A DNA stretch of 9,944 bases from an uncultured Bacteroidota bacterium (GTDB lineage Bacteria > Bacteroidota > Rhodothermia > Rhodothermales > UBA10348): NCBI GenBank assembly GCA_937893205.1, contig CALBJU010000192.1, forward strand, positions 1 to 9,944, written 5' to 3'. The translations under genes were made by a program, and so were the position numbers. Position 1 is the stretch's first letter, and every line of letters starts with the position of its first letter. Positions 7,394-9,944 of the stretch are shown here, piece by piece. Under the pieces are notes generated by a model. It saw only the letters and a list, made by a program, of their open reading frames with translations. It had not been told where the DNA came from and searched no databases.

Positions 7394-8602
7394 TCAAAAC
7401 AGGTGAACAAGAAATCCGCTTCTCAACTTAGGCTCAAACCAAGTTGACTTGGGCGGCATCAATAGCCCGGCATCGGAGACGTCTACAAGCTCCTGAATAT
7501 CGGTTGGATACATCGAGATCGCCATCTGATCGGTCCCACTGTCTACTCGGCGCTCCAGTTCTTGAGCACCTCGAATCCCGCCGACAAAATCAATGTTTGG
7601 ATCGCGTCTCTGATCTACAATCCCCAACATAGGCTCCAGAATGTAGCTGTTCAGTCGCCCGATATCGAGGGCGTCGACGGCAGAGTCCGTCTTGGCCTCG
7701 GGTAGCGATATTTCTAGCCACTCTCCGCAAAGGTAGACGCATATGAATCCGCTCTCTACAGGAACCGGATTGTCAGTAGGTCTGGTATCAAATTCGTCTT
7801 TCAGGCGCTGCAGGAAGCTTTCTGGGGACCCAGGTAGACACTTGATAGTGCGGTTATACGCCAGGATCTTCATGTCCATCATGGGGAAAAGAACGGCCGG
7901 AAAGAAGTTTATCTCATTCGAAATTCCCTCTGTCCCTGCGAGGCTTTCTGCCGCCCTGCTTGCAGCTTTGCAGCGGTGATGACCGTCCGCCACATATAGA
8001 GACGGTATTTCGGCGAAACACGTCACTAGAGCAGCTGGATCATCCACTTTCCAGATTGTGTGCTGGACGCCATCAGCCGAAACCAGGTCGTAAACGGCTG
8101 TGGAGCTCACCGTAGACGTGATGATGCTTTTCACTCCCTCATCGTCTGGGTATGTAAGCATCACCGGTTCGGCGTGGGCTCGTTGCTCGATGATGTGCCG
8201 CGTGCGATCATCCTCCTTGGAGGGTCTTGTCAGCTCATGTTTCAGGATGACGTCATTGTCGTAATCCTCCACAGACACACAGCCGAAAATTCCTGTCTGA
8301 GAGCGACCGTTCATGATCAGGCGATATACATAGAGACTCGGGTCTTCATCTTGGATGGAGTGCTCGCCTCTTGCATATTCGAGAAGATTAATGGCTCCTG
8401 TTGAATAGACCTCATCTGCATATTCACCAACAGATGAGGGTAGGTCTATATCGGGACGCACAACGTGAAGAAAGCTCATCGGCAAACCCTCGGCCAATTT
8501 CAGAGCTTCGCTGGAATTCACTACGTCGTAAGGAACGCAAGCTACCTCCTCTGCCTTTTCAGGCACGGGACGTAATGCGCGGAATGGATGGAGCGTGGCC
8601 AT
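7394..8602 (-). CDS. DUF1015 family protein, first gene of the serine operon
   Basis: This protein of 402 residues belongs to the uncharacterised DUF1015 family (recognised from HPFRALRP at the N-terminus, the DGHHR motif, and the C-terminal MPPKSTWFEPK...SGFLVH block). From the ATG at 8602 the conserved elements are: VPYDVV near 23-28, LKHELTRPSKEDDR near 120-133, YVADGHHRCKAA near 203-214, and FFPAVLFPMMDMKILAYNR near 233-251. There is no signal peptide or membrane segment, so it should be cytoplasmic. DGHHR followed by a small-residue helix recalls the ParB/SerK-like fold, whose members include free-serine kinases. Adjacency to serA and serC suggests a role in serine or phosphoserine metabolism, which is inference. 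An in-frame GTG at 8608 could also be the start; ATG at 8602 gives the usual beginning MATLHPFR. Neither has a clear Shine-Dalgarno sequence. Confidence 0.88.
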   Translation of the reverse strand: MATLHPFRALRPVPEKAEEVACVPYDVVNSSEALKLAEGLPMSFLHVVRPDIDLPSSVGEYADEVYSTGAINLLEYARGEHSIQDEDPSLYVYRLIMNGRSQTGIFGCVSVEDYDNDVILKHELTRPSKEDDRTRHIIEQRAHAEPVMLTYPDDEGVKSIITSTVSSTAVYDLVSADGVQHTIWKVDDPAALVTCFAEIPSLYVADGHHRCKAASRAAESLAGTEGISNEINFFPAVLFPMMDMKILAYNRTIKCLPGSPESFLQRLKDEFDTRPTDNPVPVESGFICVYLCGEWLEISLPEAKTDSAVDALDIGRLNSYILEPMLGIVDQRRDPNIDFVGGIRGAQELERRVDSGTDQMAISMYPTDIQELVDVSDAGLLMPPKSTWFEPKLRSGFLVHLF

Positions 8603-8625
8603 GGACACTGGGCTTCGTCTAAGAG

Positions 8626-8675
8626 GTCATTTTACAATTAAAGATCAGCCTCTAATTATACATCAGGCTATAATT
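8626..8675. repeat. Three 14-bp motif copies at an 18-bp period upstream of the serine operon (candidate operator)
   Basis: Copies begin at 8626, 8644 and 8662 on the plus strand: GTCATTTTACAATT, ATCAGCCTCTAATT and ATCAGGCTATAATT. The second and third agree at 12 of 14 positions; the first agrees with them less well. All three share TCA-N3-T-N2-AATT at exactly the same phase. The array ends 18 bp before the GTG and 24 bp before the ATG candidate starts of the DUF1015 gene and overlaps its likely -10 box. AATTATA (8654-8660) and TATAATT (8669-8675) additionally form a 7-bp inverted repeat with an 8-nt gap. A repressor or activator array is the simplest reading, but the region is AT-rich and chance cannot be excluded by eye. 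Confidence 0.4.
8655..8660 (-). promoter_or_regulatory. Candidate -10 box of the DUF1015-serA-serC operon
   Basis: The minus-strand sequence here is a perfect TATAAT, which would start transcription near 8648 and leave a leader of about 40-45 nt. No good -35 element is found 16-18 bp upstream, so if it is used it may depend on an activator. The box sits inside the second copy of the periodic motif, which would suit regulation at this site. Confidence 0.35.
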
Positions 8676-8831
8676 TCTGCGATATCTGCTAAGGCACTGT
8701 TTCGGCAAGTTAAAACGCCGATTTGTGGCGCGAGAAGCGAGTTAGCGAAAATACTACGAATACCCGATTCCAGCGCGGACCGCCCAATTACCAATATTGT
8801 GTGAGGTGCAGGGTCTCACGTTCAAAACGGG

Positions 8832-8859
8832 TTGCGGATCAGGGGATAGTCCTTATATT
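8832..8859 (+). promoter_or_regulatory. Candidate promoter of the initiator tRNA gene
   Basis: TTGCGG (8832-8837) and TATATT (8854-8859) are separated by 16 bp. The predicted start lies about 6-7 nt before the mature tRNA 5' end at 8873. Between the -10 box and the start the sequence is GC-rich (CGGCGTCC), like the discriminator of stringently controlled tRNA and rRNA promoters. This is a consensus match only. Confidence 0.5.
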
Positions 8860-8872
8860 CGGCGTCCTATAC

Positions 8873-8945
8873 CGCGGGGTGGAGCAGCTGGTAGCTCATC
8901 GGGCTCATAACCCGAAGGTCGCAGGTTCGAATCCTGCCCCCGCTA
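8873..8945 (+). tRNA. Initiator tRNA-Met (fMet), anticodon CAU
   Basis: A complete cloverleaf can be folded: acceptor CGCGGGG/CCCCGCT, D stem GAGC/GCTC, anticodon stem TCGGG/CCCGA around loop CTCATAA (anticodon CAT at 8906-8908), variable AGGTC, and T stem GCAGG/CCTGC around TTCGAAT. Three features mark it as the initiator rather than the elongator: position 1 (C) and position 72 (T) do not pair, three consecutive G-C pairs adjoin the anticodon loop, and the 11-24 pair is A-T. It is very similar to E. coli tRNA-fMet, but the D loop is one base shorter and position 72 is T instead of A. After discriminator A73 the genome reads CAG, so CCA is not encoded and must be added enzymatically. Confidence 0.97.
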
Positions 8946-8951
8946 CAGCGC

Positions 8952-8990
8952 AAGGGCGCCGGCCATCAGGCCGGCGCCCTTTTTGTTTTT
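8952..8990 (+). terminator. Intrinsic terminator after the initiator tRNA
   Basis: GGGCGCCGGCC (8954-8964) and GGCCGGCGCCC (8969-8979) form a perfect 11-bp stem with the 4-nt loop ATCA, extended by two A-T pairs at the base. It is followed by TTTTT, G and TTTTT up to 8990. This is a strong rho-independent terminator for the plus-strand tRNA transcript. On the other strand only two T residues follow the stem, so it is a weak terminator for the converging patatin gene, whose stop codon lies at the end of the same T tract. Confidence 0.95.
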
Positions 8991-9944
8991 ATGCCCTAAA
9001 GAATCGCAGGAGATCTTCGCGCTGATTTCGAGCATCCGCGTATCCGAGCTCGATCAGGCGAGAGGTGTACTTGGGGTCAAACAGAATCATGGAGAGCCAA
9101 TCCGGACTCTTCGTGTCCCTGCTGCCAAGACTTCTCGAGATCATGTTTAGCACTCCTTTGAGTTCGTGCTGGAAGTCACTCGAAAGTTTTCCCAGATCTT
9201 GAGATGGTCTGATGACAATCAGTTCAATCGGGCGCAGTCCTTTCCTTTTCCTCGGTGCGATGCTCCGAATCAGATTATTGATGCGTTCGAGCGTTGCTGC
9301 ATCCTGGTCCAGTCGATCCAGAAATATTGCGTTCAGTAGGACGCCGAAAATCTGTGCAGCGGGCGGGTATCCAGATGTAACGGGAACGGAGGCCTCGGCA
9401 AAGCTTCTACCGTGACGTGTCGATATGGCCAGTATCCGGTGTGCTCCAAGATGAACGGCAGGGCTGAGCGGCTCCGCCAGGCGGATTCCGCCGTCTCCAT
9501 ACCAGGCCTCATTCACCTGGACCGCTGGAAAGAGAAACGGAAGCGAAGTCGAAGCCATCACGTGGTCAGTCGTGAGGTGAGTGTGCAGGCTGATCCTATT
9601 CGGCCGCTCCCACCCTTCGATTGCGCCACCCTCAACCCAGGTGACCGATCTTCCTGTCGAATATTCTGTGCCGACGATCGCGCATGCCCGCAGGCGTCCG
9701 CTGTGCACGTTCTTTCCAATGCCACTCAGCCTTCCATCAGGCGTGCTCATGATCCTCTTTAGATAACCGCTCAGAGGCGTCGTATCGACCAGACCTGCTC
9801 GAGGCAGGAATTCCTCCTCATCACTTTTGGAGGAGCGCAACAGGCTCATCACTACACTCAGACTCGATGCTGCTTCGTATACATCTTCGGACTCCAGTTC
9901 ACTCCAGCATTTCGAGAGATCCGATACAGCGTCATTGTAGTCTT
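8989..9944 (-). CDS. Patatin-like phospholipase family protein (C-terminal part, start outside the window)
   Basis: The reading frame is open from the TAA at 8989-8991 to the right edge, about 318 codons, so the true start is upstream. Apparent starts at 9852 or 9849 are internal: the frame continues through them with DVYEAASSLSVV and WSELE, resembling patatin proteins just after the nucleophile motif. Clear family marks are VMASTSLPFLFPAV (about 9505-9546) and, next, WYGDGGIRLAEPLSPAVHLGAHRILAIS, whose DGG holds the catalytic Asp (codon 9493-9495) of the Ser-Asp dyad. The Gly-x-Ser-x-Gly serine motif must lie outside the window. Such enzymes hydrolyse acyl groups from phospholipids or other lipids. 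The region after the DGG block is long and includes basic IAPRKRKGLRPIE, as in bacterial patatin proteins of unknown substrate. It is convergent with the tRNA gene. Confidence 0.85.
   Translation of the reverse strand, partial: DYNDAVSDLSKCWSELESEDVYEAASSLSVVMSLLRSSKSDEEEFLPRAGLVDTTPLSGYLKRIMSTPDGRLSGIGKNVHSGRLRACAIVGTEYSTGRSVTWVEGGAIEGWERPNRISLHTHLTTDHVMASTSLPFLFPAVQVNEAWYGDGGIRLAEPLSPAVHLGAHRILAISTRHGRSFAEASVPVTSGYPPAAQIFGVLLNAIFLDRLDQDAATLERINNLIRSIAPRKRKGLRPIELIVIRPSQDLGKLSSDFQHELKGVLNMISRSLGSRDTKSPDWLSMILFDPKYTSRLIELGYADARNQREDLLRFFRA

Noticed and set aside
8669..8674. Plus-strand TATAAT as a second promoter towards the tRNA
   Set aside because: No -35 element is found at 16-18 bp and a better promoter lies directly before the tRNA. 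The match is explained by the inverted repeat and the motif copies.
8712..8730. CGCC...GGCG with TTTT on the minus strand, terminator-like
   Set aside because: The stem is only 4 bp, the loop is 7 nt, and it lies upstream of the candidate serine operon promoter with no gene feeding into it.
8814..8819. GTGAG...CTCAC small inverted repeat around 8801-8819
   Set aside because: It is five base pairs with a 9-nt loop and no conserved context, compatible with chance.
8723..9025. Open frame of 100 codons on the plus strand
   Set aside because: It runs straight through the tRNA gene and its terminator and its translation matches the typical artefact of reading a tRNA as protein.

Overview
The window looks like an ordinary chromosomal housekeeping region of a bacterium with moderate GC content. 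Three things suggest a member of the Bacteroidota/Rhodothermota/Balneolota (FCB) group: the gene order DUF1015-serA-serC, a transhydrogenase split into three subunit genes, and start codons that mostly lack a clear Shine-Dalgarno sequence. This placement is inference. I see no insertion sequence, integrase, CRISPR array, phage gene or frameshift.

Layout, left to right. (1) 1-2051: a permease/ATPase pair of the YbbP/YbbA type on the minus strand (the permease runs off the left edge) is divergent from a plus-strand GDSL esterase of the TesA type. This reproduces the tesA | ybbA-ybbP neighbourhood known from E. coli, but here the esterase carries a lipoprotein signal. (2) 2048-4969: pntB, pntAB and pntAA on the minus strand encode a proton-translocating NAD(P) transhydrogenase, with a good promoter candidate just upstream (5004-5032). 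pntB is convergent with tesA and overlaps it by 4 bp. (3) 5077-8602: serC, serA and a DUF1015 gene, also on the minus strand and closely spaced, form a serine biosynthesis operon transcribed from DUF1015 to serC. Its upstream region (8626-8675) holds three spaced copies of a short motif at an exact 18-bp period, overlapping a TATAAT box. (4) 8832-8990: an initiator tRNA-Met on the plus strand with its own promoter and a strong intrinsic terminator. (5) 8989-9944: the C-terminal part of a patatin-like phospholipase gene on the minus strand, open to the right edge.

How the genes fit together. SerA oxidises 3-phosphoglycerate and makes NADH, and SerC uses glutamate to make phosphoserine. The transhydrogenase, next on the same strand, can use the proton gradient to move hydride from NADH to NADP+, giving the NADPH needed to regenerate glutamate. 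No recognisable phosphoserine phosphatase (serB) is present, and DUF1015 sits first in the operon with a conserved DGHHR motif, so it is the most interesting unknown here. The other points worth a second look are the periodic repeat upstream of that operon, the absence of histidine from the PntB membrane domain, and the apparent lipoprotein form of TesA.
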